A stretch of DNA of 64,000 bases, from positions 372,001-436,000 of the forward strand of contig NZ_BMQT01000002.1 in assembly GCF_014648255.1 (NCBI RefSeq), read 5' to 3'. This stretch comes from Nocardioides albus (GTDB lineage: Bacteria; Actinomycetota; Actinomycetes; Propionibacteriales; Nocardioidaceae). Under the pieces are notes generated by a model that searched no databases, was not told where the DNA came from, and saw only the letters and a program-made list of their open reading frames with translations. Numbering within the stretch: the stretch's first letter is position 1; each line of letters starts with the position of its first letter. Position numbers and translations under genes: made by a program. Below are positions 17,326 to 25,690 of the stretch, piece by piece.

Positions 17326-17772
17326 GTGGAGACCAACAAGAGCATCGTCGTCGGCGGACACACCCGGATCCGCCCGTTCAACACCAGCGTCACCTATCCC
17401 GAGCAGAACCTCGACAACGACCTGTGCCAGGCCGTCGTCGCGGGCAACACCGTCTACGTACGCGGCCAGATCGGGCAGGACCTGGACACCAGCGAGTCGG
17501 TCGGCATCGGCGACGTCGAGGCGCAGACCGAGCAGGCGATGGCCAACATCAAGATGCTGCTCGAGGAGTCCGGTGCCGAGATGGAGCACTTGGTCAAGCT
17601 CACCATCTACATCGTCGACCCGCGCTACCGCGAGACGGTCTACCGGACGATCGGCCGCTGGACGAAGGGCGTGCACCCGATCTCCACCGGCATCGTGATC
17701 TCGGCCCTGGCCCGCCCGGAGTGGCTGGTCGAGGTCGACGCGATCGCGGTCATCCCCGAGGTGGCCAAGTGA
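17326..17772 (+). CDS. RidA/YjgF-family protein
   Basis: The 148-residue protein has the Rid fold: V-Y-V-R-G-Q-I-G in the first sheet, Q-T-E-Q-A-M-A-N-I-K-M-L-L-E in the helix, and A-L-A-R-P-E-W-L-V-E-V-D-A-I-A-V carrying the substrate-binding Arg. RidA enzymes hydrolyse reactive enamines and imines to keto compounds and ammonia; some paralogues have dedicated catabolic roles. GTG 17326 is the likeliest start because the frame upstream crosses the operator. It overlaps the DUF1028 gene by four bases and leads a four-gene operon. Confidence 0.82.
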   Translation: METNKSIVVGGHTRIRPFNTSVTYPEQNLDNDLCQAVVAGNTVYVRGQIGQDLDTSESVGIGDVEAQTEQAMANIKMLLEESGAEMEHLVKLTIYIVDPRYRETVYRTIGRWTKGVHPISTGIVISALARPEWLVEVDAIAVIPEVAK

Positions 17773-18437
17773 CCTTCTCCGTCCTCGCCACCGACGGCAA
17801 CGGCGCCGTCGGCATCGCCGTCACCTCCTCCAGCCCGGCCGTCGCCGCGCGCTGCATCCACCTGCGTCCCGGAGTCGGCGGCGCCTCGTCGCAGAACATC
17901 ACCGACCCGCGGCTGGGCACCGAGCTGCTCGAAGCGCTCGCTTCGGGCCTCGATGCCCGGGCGGCGCTCGCCTCGGTCACCCAGGGTCGCGAGCACATCG
18001 ACCACCGCCAGCTGACCGTGCTCGGCCTCGACGGCGCCGGCGCGGCGTACAGCGGATCGGGGTCGCTCGGCGTCCACCACCACGCCGTCGCGCCCCAGGT
18101 CGTCGCCGCCGGCAACCTGCTGGCCGGCACCGAGGTCGTCGACGCCGTCGTCGCCGGCTTCGAGTCCGCGACCGGGGATCTGGAGGAGCGGCTGCTGGCC
18201 GCCCTCGAGGCCGGACTGGCAGCCGGCGGCGAGGCCGGACCACTGCACTCGGCCGGCCTCTCGGTCGTAAGCGACGTCGCCTGGCGGGTCACCGACCTGC
18301 GGGTCGACTGGAGCGACCACCCGGTCGAGGACCTCCGCGACCTGCTGAAGGTCTGGATGCCGCAGCGCGACGACTACGTCACCCGCGGCCTCGACCCCAC
18401 CACGGCACCGTCCTACGGCGTGCCCGGGGACGAGTGA
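17769..18437 (+). CDS. DUF1028 protein (Ntn-hydrolase-like)
   Basis: The 222-residue protein starts T-F-S-V-L-A-T-D and shows the DUF1028 landmarks: G-I-A-V-T-S-S-S-P-A-V-A-A-R, V-G-G-A-S-S-Q-N-I-T-D-P-R-L-G, and R-E-H-I-D-H-R-Q-L-T-V-L. DUF1028 proteins have an Ntn-hydrolase-like fold and are often found with peptidases and amidohydrolases in catabolic operons, but no activity is established. The GTG start overlaps the ridA stop (GTGA), and the M20 amidohydrolase follows four bases after its stop. Confidence 0.78.
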   Translation: MTFSVLATDGNGAVGIAVTSSSPAVAARCIHLRPGVGGASSQNITDPRLGTELLEALASGLDARAALASVTQGREHIDHRQLTVLGLDGAGAAYSGSGSLGVHHHAVAPQVVAAGNLLAGTEVVDAVVAGFESATGDLEERLLAALEAGLAAGGEAGPLHSAGLSVVSDVAWRVTDLRVDWSDHPVEDLRDLLKVWMPQRDDYVTRGLDPTTAPSYGVPGDE

Positions 18438-18441
18438 GTCG

Positions 18442-19581
18442 ATGACCACCTCGAAGCAGTACGCCGCGACCACCGTCGGCAGCGACGCCGAGCGCCTCGT
18501 CCGGCTCTCCGAGCAACTGCACGCCAACCCCGAGACCGCCTGGGAGGAGCACAGCTCCTCGCGCTGGGTCGCGGAGTCGCTCGAGGAGGCAGGGTTCACC
18601 GTCACCCCGGCCTACCTCGGCCTGGAGACCGCGTTCCTGGCGACCTTCGGCAACGGCCCGTTCCGCCTCGGCCTCTGCGCGGAGTACGACGCGCTCCCCG
18701 GCCTCGGTCATGCCTGCGGCCACAACCTGATCTCCGCGATCACCGTCGGCGCCGCCCGCGCGCTCGCCCCGCTGGCCGACGCCGCGGGGCTCACCATCGA
18801 GGTCTACGGCACCCCCGCCGAGGAGGGCGGTGGCGGCAAGATCGAGCTGCTCGAGCGCGGCGCCTTCGCCGGCCTGGACCTGGCCATGATGGCCCACCCC
18901 GCTCCCGTCGACGTCGCCGAGGCCGAGCCGTTCGCGGTCTCCCACTCGCACGTCGAGTACCGCGGCAAGGCGGCCCACGCGGCGGCCTATCCCGAGCAAG
19001 GCGTCAACGCCGCCGACGCCTTCACCATCGCCCAGGTCGCGATCGGCCTGCTCCGCCAGCAGCTGCCGCCGACAGTGCGCGTGCACGGCGTGATGACCAA
19101 CGGGGGAGAGGCGCCCAACGCCATCCCCGCGCGGACCGAGGGCCGCTGGTACGTCCGCGCCGAGAGCCTCGCCCAGCTCGCCGAGACCGAGGAGAAGGTC
19201 TGGCGCTGCTTCGAGGCCGGCGCGCTCGCCACCGGCGCGAAGCTCACCGTCGAACCGGAGAGCAAGCCGTACGCCGAGTTCCGCACCTTCGCGCCCGCGC
19301 TGGCGGCGTACCGGCGCAATGCCGAGGAGATCGGTCGGGTCTTCGACCCGGGCACGCCTGCCCGCCGGATGAACCGCGCCTCCACCGACATGGGCAACGT
19401 CTCCCAGGTCGTGAACGCGATCCACCCCTACGTCGGCATCAACTCCGGGACCGCCCTCAACCACCAGCCCGAGTTCGCCGCGCACTGCGTCGGCGGGGAC
19501 GCCGAGAAGGCGATCCTCGACGCCGCGACCGCGCTGGCATGGACCGCGCTCGACGTGGCCGAGGAGGCGACGGCACGATGA
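18442..19581 (+). CDS. M20-family metallo-amidohydrolase/deacylase
   Basis: The 379-residue protein has the M20D pattern: E-Y-D-A-L-P-G-L-G-H-A-C-G-H-N (metal His/Cys region, about residues 74-88), T-P-A-E-E-G-G-G-G-K (general-base Glu), a dimerisation domain with S-H-V-E-Y-R-G-K-A-A-H-A-A, and a C-terminal metal His region. Members hydrolyse N-acyl amino acids and related amides. It is coupled by ATGA to an aspartase gene, which makes an N-acyl- or N-formyl-aspartate a natural guess for substrate. Confidence 0.85.
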   Translation: MTTSKQYAATTVGSDAERLVRLSEQLHANPETAWEEHSSSRWVAESLEEAGFTVTPAYLGLETAFLATFGNGPFRLGLCAEYDALPGLGHACGHNLISAITVGAARALAPLADAAGLTIEVYGTPAEEGGGGKIELLERGAFAGLDLAMMAHPAPVDVAEAEPFAVSHSHVEYRGKAAHAAAYPEQGVNAADAFTIAQVAIGLLRQQLPPTVRVHGVMTNGGEAPNAIPARTEGRWYVRAESLAQLAETEEKVWRCFEAGALATGAKLTVEPESKPYAEFRTFAPALAAYRRNAEEIGRVFDPGTPARRMNRASTDMGNVSQVVNAIHPYVGINSGTALNHQPEFAAHCVGGDAEKAILDAATALAWTALDVAEEATAR

Positions 19582-21017
19582 CCACCCTCGACGCCCCGCC
19601 CACCCGCACGGAACACGATTCGCTCGGCGCGTTCGAGGTCCCCGCGACGGCGTACTGGGGCGTGCACACCGCCCGCGCGCTGCGGAATTTCCCCATCAGC
19701 GGCACCACGGTCGGGACCCACCGCTCGCTCGTCGCGGCACTCGGCGCGGTCAAGCTCGCGGCCGCCCGCGCAAACCACGATCTCGGTCTGCTCGACGACC
19801 GCAGGTACGACGCGATCGCCGCCGCCGCGCAGGAGGTCCGCGACGGCGCCCTCGACGACCAGTTCGTCGTCGACGTGATCCAGGGTGGCGCCGGGACCTC
19901 GACCAACATGAACGCCAACGAGGTCGTCGCCAACCGTGCCCTGGAGATCCTCGGTCTGCCGTTCGGCAGCTACGACGAGATCCATCCCCTGGACCACGTG
20001 AACCGCTGCCAGTCGACCAACGACGTCTACCCGACCGCAGTGCGCCTCGCCCTGGTCGGCGCGATCGACCGCCTGGCCGAGGCGACCGCGGCCCTCGCCG
20101 ACTCGTTCGCCCGCAAGGCGGCCGAGTTCCGCGCCGTCCCCAAGATCGGCCGTACGCAGCTCCAGGACGCCGTCCCGATGACGGTCGGCCAGGAGCTCGG
20201 CGCCTTCGCCACCACGCTGCGCGAGGAGCTGGCTCGGCTGGCCGACTCACGCATGCTGCTGTGCGAGATCAACCTCGGGGCCACCGCGATCGGCACCGGG
20301 ATCACCGCCCACCCCGACTACCGACGGCTCGCCGTCCAGCACCTCGCCGAGATCACTGGCCTGCCGGTCATCGGCGCCGGTGACCTCGTGGAGGCGACCA
20401 GCGACACCGGCGCCTTCGTGCAGGTCTCCAGCGTGCTGAAGCGGATCGTCGTCAAGGCCTCCAAGATCTGCAACGACCTGCGGCTGCTCAGCTCCGGTCC
20501 TCAGGCCGGCCTCGGCGAGCTCCGGCTCCCAGCCCGCCAGGCCGGGTCGAGCATCATGCCCGGCAAGGTCAACCCGGTCATCCCGGAGATGGTCAACCAG
20601 GTCGCCTTCTGGGTGATCGGCAACGACCTCACCGTCACCATGGCGGCCGAGGGCGGCCAGCTCCAGCTCAACGCGTTCGAGCCGGTCATGGGCCACGGCC
20701 TGCTCCAGGGGTTCGGCTGGACCGCGGCGGCCTTCGACTCGCTGCGTGAGATGTGCGTGGACGGGATCACCGTCGACGCAGCCGCGCTCGCGGCCGCGGC
20801 CGCCACCAACGCCGGCCTCGCGACCGCACTGACCCCGCTGCTCGGCTACGCGAGGTCCGCGGAGATCGCCAAGGCCGCGCTCAGCGGCGAGGGCGCGGTT
20901 CGGGATCTGGCCCTGGCCACCGGCGTCATCGACCCGGTTGTGCTCGACGCCCTGCTGCGGCCCGAGACGCTCGCGAACCTCGACGTGCCCGGCCCCAACG
21001 TCGCGACACGGGAGTAA
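19578..21017 (+). CDS. aspA: Aspartate ammonia-lyase (aspartase)
   Basis: The 479-residue protein is a class II fumarase/aspartase. The flexible-loop signature G-S-S-I-M-P-G-K-V-N-P is near residues 322-332 and holds the catalytic Ser. S-T-N-M-N-A-N-E-V and the P-V-I-P-E-M-V-N-Q that follows the loop are the aspartase form, whereas fumarases have P-T-Q-C-E. It converts L-aspartate to fumarate and ammonia. As the last gene of the RidA-DUF1028-M20 operon it indicates that the pathway ends in aspartate. The ATG overlaps the preceding stop by four bases. Confidence 0.88.
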   Translation: MTTLDAPPTRTEHDSLGAFEVPATAYWGVHTARALRNFPISGTTVGTHRSLVAALGAVKLAAARANHDLGLLDDRRYDAIAAAAQEVRDGALDDQFVVDVIQGGAGTSTNMNANEVVANRALEILGLPFGSYDEIHPLDHVNRCQSTNDVYPTAVRLALVGAIDRLAEATAALADSFARKAAEFRAVPKIGRTQLQDAVPMTVGQELGAFATTLREELARLADSRMLLCEINLGATAIGTGITAHPDYRRLAVQHLAEITGLPVIGAGDLVEATSDTGAFVQVSSVLKRIVVKASKICNDLRLLSSGPQAGLGELRLPARQAGSSIMPGKVNPVIPEMVNQVAFWVIGNDLTVTMAAEGGQLQLNAFEPVMGHGLLQGFGWTAAAFDSLREMCVDGITVDAAALAAAAATNAGLATALTPLLGYARSAEIAKAALSGEGAVRDLALATGVIDPVVLDALLRPETLANLDVPGPNVATRE

Positions 21018-21047
21018 GAGATCGCGCAGCCTCGTGGTTCGGGCAAG

Positions 21048-21974
21048 ATGACTCGCATGGCCGAGCCGTCCTTCACCCTGACCCAGCTGCGCTACTTCGC
21101 CGCGGCCGCGGAGCTGGGCAGCATGACCGCCGCGTCGCGGCAGCTCGTGGTCTCGCAGTCGGCCGTCTCCACGGCGGTGGCGCAGCTGGAGAAGGAGCTG
21201 GGCGTCCAGCTGCTGCTGCGCCACCACGCCCGCGGCCTGACGCTCACCTCGGCAGGCGAGGAGTTCTACCGCGAGCTGCGCAGCTATCTGGTGCACACCA
21301 ACGAGCTGGTCGAGGTCGCGCGTTCCGCCGGGCAGGCGCTCGTCGGCGACCTCGCCATCGGCTGCTTCGCCACGCTTGGCCCCTTCGAGCTGCCGCGACT
21401 CCTGGCCGCCTGCGAGCAGGATCATCCCGGCATCCACGTCTCCGTCGTCGAGGACGAGCACGCGGCGCTCAAGCAGGCGCTGCGCTCGGGCCGCTGCGAG
21501 CTGGCGCTCCTGTACGGCTACGACCTCGACGACGACATCGACCACGTCCGGGTCGGACTCGCCGCTCCGTACGTCCTCGTCGGCAAGGGCCACCGGCTGG
21601 CCCGCCGCAAGAAGGTCGCGCTCGCCGAGCTCGAGGAGGAGCCGATGGTGCTGCTGGACCTGCCGCACAGCGGCCATTACTTCGAGAGCCTCATCGAGTC
21701 GGCTGGCTTCCGCCCCGAGATCCGCCACCGCAGCGCCGGCTTCGAGACGGTCCGGGCGATGGTCGCGAACGGTCAGGGGTGGTCGGTCCTCAACCAGCGC
21801 CCGGCCAGCGACACGACGTACGACGGTGCTCAGGTCGTGACCCTCGAGATCAGCGATCCGATCGAGCCGCTCGAGGTCGTGCTGGCCTCGATGAAGGGCG
21901 TACGCCTCACCGCCCGCGCGCAGGCGTTCGTCCGCTCCTCGGGCCGCGCAGCACGACGGCGGGAAGGCCGCTGA
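21048..21974 (+). CDS. LysR-family transcriptional regulator
   Basis: The 308-residue protein has a LysR helix-turn-helix (residues about 13-70, with M-T-A-A-S-R-Q-L-V-V-S-Q-S-A-V-S as the recognition region) and a periplasmic-binding-protein-like effector domain from about 93 to 300. It lies 30 bases after aspA on the same strand and is probably the local regulator of the RidA-aspA and monooxygenase operons. An internal ATG at 21057 is an alternative start. Confidence 0.88.
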   Translation: MTRMAEPSFTLTQLRYFAAAAELGSMTAASRQLVVSQSAVSTAVAQLEKELGVQLLLRHHARGLTLTSAGEEFYRELRSYLVHTNELVEVARSAGQALVGDLAIGCFATLGPFELPRLLAACEQDHPGIHVSVVEDEHAALKQALRSGRCELALLYGYDLDDDIDHVRVGLAAPYVLVGKGHRLARRKKVALAELEEEPMVLLDLPHSGHYFESLIESAGFRPEIRHRSAGFETVRAMVANGQGWSVLNQRPASDTTYDGAQVVTLEISDPIEPLEVVLASMKGVRLTARAQAFVRSSGRAARRREGR

Positions 21975-22014
21975 GCATCCCCCGTCGAGTCGGCCTGAAC
22001 TGACAGCGAACCCC

Positions 22015-22048
22015 GCCGAGTCGGCGCGTCATGACCCGCCGACTCGGC
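22015..22048. terminator. Strong palindrome after the LysR gene
   Basis: GCCGAGTCGGC (22015-22025) pairs perfectly with GCCGACTCGGC (22038-22048) across a 12-base loop. Related GAGTCGGC fragments occur at 21985-21994 and near 23171-23181. It follows the LysR stop by 40 bases and could terminate that transcript; the same 11-mer theme at the far side of the IS-scarred segment suggests it may also be a dispersed repeat. Confidence 0.45.
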
Positions 22049-22058
22049 AGGGATTGCC

Positions 22059-22350
22059 AGCTCTTCGCAGTTGAGGGTGTAGCGCGCGGCGGCGCTTCGG
22101 TGGCCGAGTAGGGGTCGAGGTCTCCCGAGGATGGGGGTGACTATGATCTCGAGCTCGAAGTGCTCGGGCAGCGGTTGGAGCCCGATCGGGCGATTCTCCG
22201 GGGGCCGGGTTGTCGAGCCCGACAGATGGTGTCGCCGCTGCGGATGCCAGGGCGCGGCCAGGGACACGGTGGTCCGGTGGTTGGCGCACGAGCCGTTCGG
22301 GTGGCTGCCCACGGTGTTGGAGGTCAGCCTCCGCCGATACCGTTGTAACG
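22059..22350 (+). pseudogene. ISL3-family insertion sequence remnant, left end and transposase N-terminus
   Basis: It begins with an ISL3-like terminal repeat (CTCTTCGCAGTTGAGGGTGTAG, split here as CTCTTCGCAG + TTGAGGGTGTAG, 22061-22082). About 60 bases later come translated remains of the transposase zinc-finger domain: L-G-Q-R-L-E-P-D-R-A-I-L in one frame, then V-V-E-P-D-R-W-C-R-R-C-G-C-Q-G, R-D-T-V, L-A-H-E-P-F-G-W-L-P-T and R-R-Y-R-C in the next frame. A one-base frameshift near 22198-22205 and loss of everything after R-R-Y-R-C show that it is dead. Confidence 0.75.
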
Positions 22351-22402
22351 CCGCCTCCGACGACCCGGGAACACGGACCGACGACGCGCCGCGAGCCGTC
22401 AG

Positions 22403-22912
22403 TCAGTCGCCGACGCTGCCGTCGATCATCTCGCGCAGGATGTCCGCGTGGCCGGCGTGCCGGGCGGTCTCCACGATCACGTGCAGGTACATCCACGTCA
22501 GCTCCCTGCCCCGCGGTGTGGTGACCGCGTAGTCGAGGCTGTGCTGGGCGGCGATCTCGCGGGAGCGGTCGCACTCCGCCTGGTAGGCGGCGATGACGTC
22601 GTCGAGCTTCTCGTCCGGCTCCAGCCGCAAGTCGGCCTCCGGGTCTGCGTCGGTCCACGGCGGCGTGGGCAGCTCCGCGGCGGGGAGCTGCCCGATCTGC
22701 TCGGCGAACCCACCCAGTTCCACCCATCGCAGGTGTTTGATCAGGCCGCCGAGGTTGGTGCCGGTCGGCACCGGGCTGCGCCGGGCGTCCTCCTCCGACA
22801 CCCCACGGGCCTTGCGCACGACGGCGTCGCGCAGGTAATCCAGGAACGTCTCCAGCTGCTCGCGCTCGCTGGCGGCGACCACGCTGCCGAGGATCTCACC
22901 GGGTCTAGGCAT
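22403..22912 (-). CDS. DinB-fold protein (DUF664)
   Basis: The 169-residue protein has the DinB/DUF664 four-helix pattern: L-E-T-F-L-D-Y-L-R-D-A-V near the N-terminus, G-G-L-I-K-H-L-R-W-V-E (metal His), and V-I-V-E-T-A-R-H-A-G-H-A-D-I-L-R-E near the C-terminus (second His pair). Actinobacterial members are often mycothiol-dependent transferases. Substrate unknown. It is wedged between two ISL3 remnants. Confidence 0.82.
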   Translation of the reverse strand: MPRPGEILGSVVAASEREQLETFLDYLRDAVVRKARGVSEEDARRSPVPTGTNLGGLIKHLRWVELGGFAEQIGQLPAAELPTPPWTDADPEADLRLEPDEKLDDVIAAYQAECDRSREIAAQHSLDYAVTTPRGRELTWMYLHVIVETARHAGHADILREMIDGSVGD

Positions 22913-22959
22913 GGCCCGAACGTAGCACGCGGGCCGCCCCTCGCACCGGGGCTATTTTG

Positions 22960-23153
22960 GGCTCTTCGCAGTCGCAGTTGAGGGTGTAGTCCGGTCGGCA
23001 GCACCGGCTGACGGAGCTGTTCGCGGCCGACGCCCACGTCGAGGTCGAAGCCACCTGGGGCATCTACCAGCGGATGATCGCCGCCTACAGTGAGCCCGAC
23101 CGAACCCGGCTGGCGGCTTCCGATCCCAACTACACCCTCGATTGTGAAGAGCC
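22960..23153 (+). mobile_element. Internally deleted ISL3 element with both terminal repeats
   Basis: The left end GGCTCTTCGCAG...TTGAGGGTGTAGT (22960-22990) and the right end ACTACACCCTCGATTGTGAAGAGCC (23129-23153, quoted in two parts ACTACACCCTCG + ATTGTGAAGAGCC) are inverted copies. The left end carries a small extra GCAGTC. Between them only about 140 bases of transposase remain, translating as L-T-E-L-F-A-A-D-A-H-V-E-V-E-A-T-W-G and I-Y-Q-R-M-I-A-A-Y, a DDE-domain stretch typical of ISL3. It is a non-autonomous, MITE-sized derivative and could be mobilised in trans. Confidence 0.75.
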
Positions 23154-23188
23154 GGAATGCCGTCAGGATGAGCCGACTCGGCGGTGGT

Positions 23189-24580
23189 TCAGGCGTGCGA
23201 GGCGAGCGCCATCTCGCTCGGTGCGAGCGTGCGACCGCGCGTGAGCAGGTAGTAGACGGGCGCCGTGACGACCAGGCCCAGGATCCAGCTCAGGTCGGCG
23301 CCGTTGAGCTTGTCCGCGACCGGCCCGGTGTAGAGCGGCGTCGCCATGAACGGGATCTGGACGAGGATGCCGATCACGTAGGCGAGGATCGCCTGGCCGT
23401 TGAAGCGGCCGTAGATACCGCCGTCGGCCGCGAAGATCGAGTCGAGGTCGTAGTTGCCGCGGTGGATCAGGTAGAAGTCGATCAGGTTGATCGCGGTCCA
23501 CGGGACCAGCACGACGAGCAGCGCGAGCACGATGTCGACGAAGTACGAGATGAAGTTGCTCGAGACACCGATGGCGAAGTACGTCGAGGCGGCCATGACG
23601 ACCAGCGAGAGCACCACGCGGCTGCGAGCGGTCGGGATCCAGCTGGCGACGAACGTCTGCACGCAGGTGATGATCGAGAGCACCGTGCCGTAGAGGTTGA
23701 GCGCGTTGTGGCTGATCACCGAGAGCAGGAAGAGCACGAGCAGCGGGGTGCCGAACGCCCCGGTGGTGTCGCGGACCCCGGTCATGACCTCGACGCCGGG
23801 TGTCATCGCCAGCGCGACGATGGCACCGAAGGTGAACGGCAGGATCGAGCCGAGGGTGCAGCCGAGGTAGGTGGCGGTGAAGGTCGCCTTCACCCCGACG
23901 CTCGCCGGCAGGTAGCGGGAGTAGTCCGAGACGTACGGAGCGAAGGCGATCTGCCACAGCGCGCCGAGCGACACGGTCGCGAGGAAGCCGGCGGTGGTGT
24001 ACTCACCCTGCGTCCAGAAGCCCGCGGGCACACCGGCGACGAAGATCGCGACCGTGCCGAGCACGATGGCGATGCCGAGCACCCAGGTGGCGACCTTGTT
24101 GAGCGAGTGGATCACCTTGTAGCCGATCACCGCGATCAGGCCGGAGCCGAGCGCACCGATGACGATGCCCGCCCCGACCGGGATCGGCTCGGCGATCCCG
24201 TGCAGGGACTGGCCGGCGAGGACGATGTTGGAGGCGAAGAACGCCAGGTACATCACGGCCGCGATCACGACGACGATCAGCGCCCCGTAGGAGCCGAACT
24301 GGCCGCGGCTCTGGATCATCTGCGGGATGCCCATCTGCGGGCCCTGTGCCGAGTGCAGCGCCATGAACACGCCGCCCACGAGGTGGCCGACCACGATCGC
24401 GACGACGCACCAGAAAAGGTCGAGGCCGAAGACGGTGACGCCGGCGGCACCCGTGACGACGGGCAGGGGAGCGATGTTCGTCCCGAACCACAGGGTGAAC
24501 AGGTCGCGCACCTTGCCATGGCGGTCCTCGGGTGGGACGTAGCCGATGGTGTGCTTCTCGACGACTGGCTGGTCTGGCAT
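23189..24580 (-). CDS. NCS1-family nucleobase/heterocycle:cation symporter (second copy)
   Basis: The 463-residue paralogue of the 11829-13241 transporter has the same landmarks: H-S-A-Q-G-P-Q-M-G-I-P-Q-M, A-P-Y-V-S-D-Y-S-R-Y-L-P, V-P-W-T-A-I-N-L-I-D and D-G-G-I-Y-G-R-F-N. It has about 12 spans. I chose ATG 24580 with GGAG 10-14 bases upstream; the longer frame runs into the divergent macrodomain gene. Two NCS1 carriers flank the catabolic region, suggesting import of related ring compounds (for example imidazole or hydantoin types). It stands alone as a transcription unit. Confidence 0.88.
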   Translation of the reverse strand: MPDQPVVEKHTIGYVPPEDRHGKVRDLFTLWFGTNIAPLPVVTGAAGVTVFGLDLFWCVVAIVVGHLVGGVFMALHSAQGPQMGIPQMIQSRGQFGSYGALIVVVIAAVMYLAFFASNIVLAGQSLHGIAEPIPVGAGIVIGALGSGLIAVIGYKVIHSLNKVATWVLGIAIVLGTVAIFVAGVPAGFWTQGEYTTAGFLATVSLGALWQIAFAPYVSDYSRYLPASVGVKATFTATYLGCTLGSILPFTFGAIVALAMTPGVEVMTGVRDTTGAFGTPLLVLFLLSVISHNALNLYGTVLSIITCVQTFVASWIPTARSRVVLSLVVMAASTYFAIGVSSNFISYFVDIVLALLVVLVPWTAINLIDFYLIHRGNYDLDSIFAADGGIYGRFNGQAILAYVIGILVQIPFMATPLYTGPVADKLNGADLSWILGLVVTAPVYYLLTRGRTLAPSEMALASHA

Positions 24581-24719
24581 GTTTCGTTTCTCCAAAGGTG
24601 TGAGGCGCCCCACCATGGTCGTGACCGGAATGTTCCTCTGGCAAACGAATCCTTTTGGGCTAGAGCATCGGCAATACCGATGACTCCCTCGGGTCAGGTG
24701 GCCCGGATAGATTGTCGGG

Positions 24720-25652
24720 GTGAGGATCACGGTCGTACGCGGGGACATCACCGAGCAGCAGGTCGACGCCGTCGTGAACGCCGCCAACTCCTCGCTCCTG
24801 GGCGGGGGAGGGGTGGACGGGGCGATCCATCGGCGGGGTGGTCCGGCGATCCTCGAAGAGTGCCGGCGCGTGCGCGCCGGGCATCTCGGCGGCGGTCTGC
24901 CGGTCGGTCAGGCGGTGGCGACGACCGCCGGCAAGCTTCCGGCGCGGTGGGTGATCCACACGGTCGGCCCGGTCTACACAGACGGCCAGGACAATGCCGC
25001 CCTGCTGGCGTCGTGCTTTCGGGAGTCGCTTCGAGTCGCCGACGAGCTGGGGGCTCGGACGGTGGCGTTCCCGGCGATCTCGACCGGCGTTTACCGCTAC
25101 CCGCTCGACGAGGCTGCGTACATCTCGCTGTGGACGCTCGCCCGCACACCGACGGACGCCGAGGAGGTGCGGCTGGTGCTCTTCGACCAGGAGGCGTACG
25201 CCGCCTTCGACCGTGCCCGCGAAGCCCTCGATCCGTCCGACGAGGAGGTCGAGGCCGAGCTGCGGAAGGTGCCGGAGGAGAGGTGGCGAGACGTCTTCGA
25301 GGCCGCCGACGGGCTCACCGCCGACGACCGCGACTTCGCCTGGGGCGGCGGCCAGAAGACGGAGAGCGGTGCGATCCAGATGCCGTATCCGGTCTACAGC
25401 GACCGGGTCCGTCAGCTCTACCGTTCGCTTCCCGGCGCCGGCATCGACTGGATGAAATGGATGCGAGGCAACCCGCTCGTCCGCGACCCCAGCCGCCTGG
25501 CCGGCGCGCCGGTCGCCGATGCCGCTCGCCTCGCGACCGTCTGTGTTCGCGGCGAGCGGTTCAACGACGGCGTCTTCGGTCGTGCCGTCCAGGACGGCAC
25601 GGTGGATGCGATCATCGCGCGGCTGCGTACCTGGTGCGAGACTGAACGCTGA
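24720..25652 (+). CDS. Macrodomain fused to DUF6508
   Basis: The 310-residue protein is a fusion. Residues about 1-165 are a MacroD-type macrodomain: I-T-V-V-R-G-D-I-T, V-V-N-A-A-N-S-S-L-L-G-G-G-G-V-D-G-A-I-H and F-P-A-I-S-T-G-V-Y-R-Y-P-L-D-E-A, the ADP-ribose-binding and deacylase loops. The C-terminal ~130 residues (Y-P-V-Y-S-D-R-V-R-Q-L-Y, W-M-K-W, F-N-D-G-V-F) resemble DUF6508. The macro part should remove O-acetyl or ADP-ribose modifications. GTG 24720 is the start. It stands apart from the catabolic genes. Confidence 0.8.
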   Translation: MRITVVRGDITEQQVDAVVNAANSSLLGGGGVDGAIHRRGGPAILEECRRVRAGHLGGGLPVGQAVATTAGKLPARWVIHTVGPVYTDGQDNAALLASCFRESLRVADELGARTVAFPAISTGVYRYPLDEAAYISLWTLARTPTDAEEVRLVLFDQEAYAAFDRAREALDPSDEEVEAELRKVPEERWRDVFEAADGLTADDRDFAWGGGQKTESGAIQMPYPVYSDRVRQLYRSLPGAGIDWMKWMRGNPLVRDPSRLAGAPVADAARLATVCVRGERFNDGVFGRAVQDGTVDAIIARLRTWCETER

Positions 25653-25690
25653 CGGGCCACGGCCTTTGTCTCGGGATCGGAAGTGAACTC

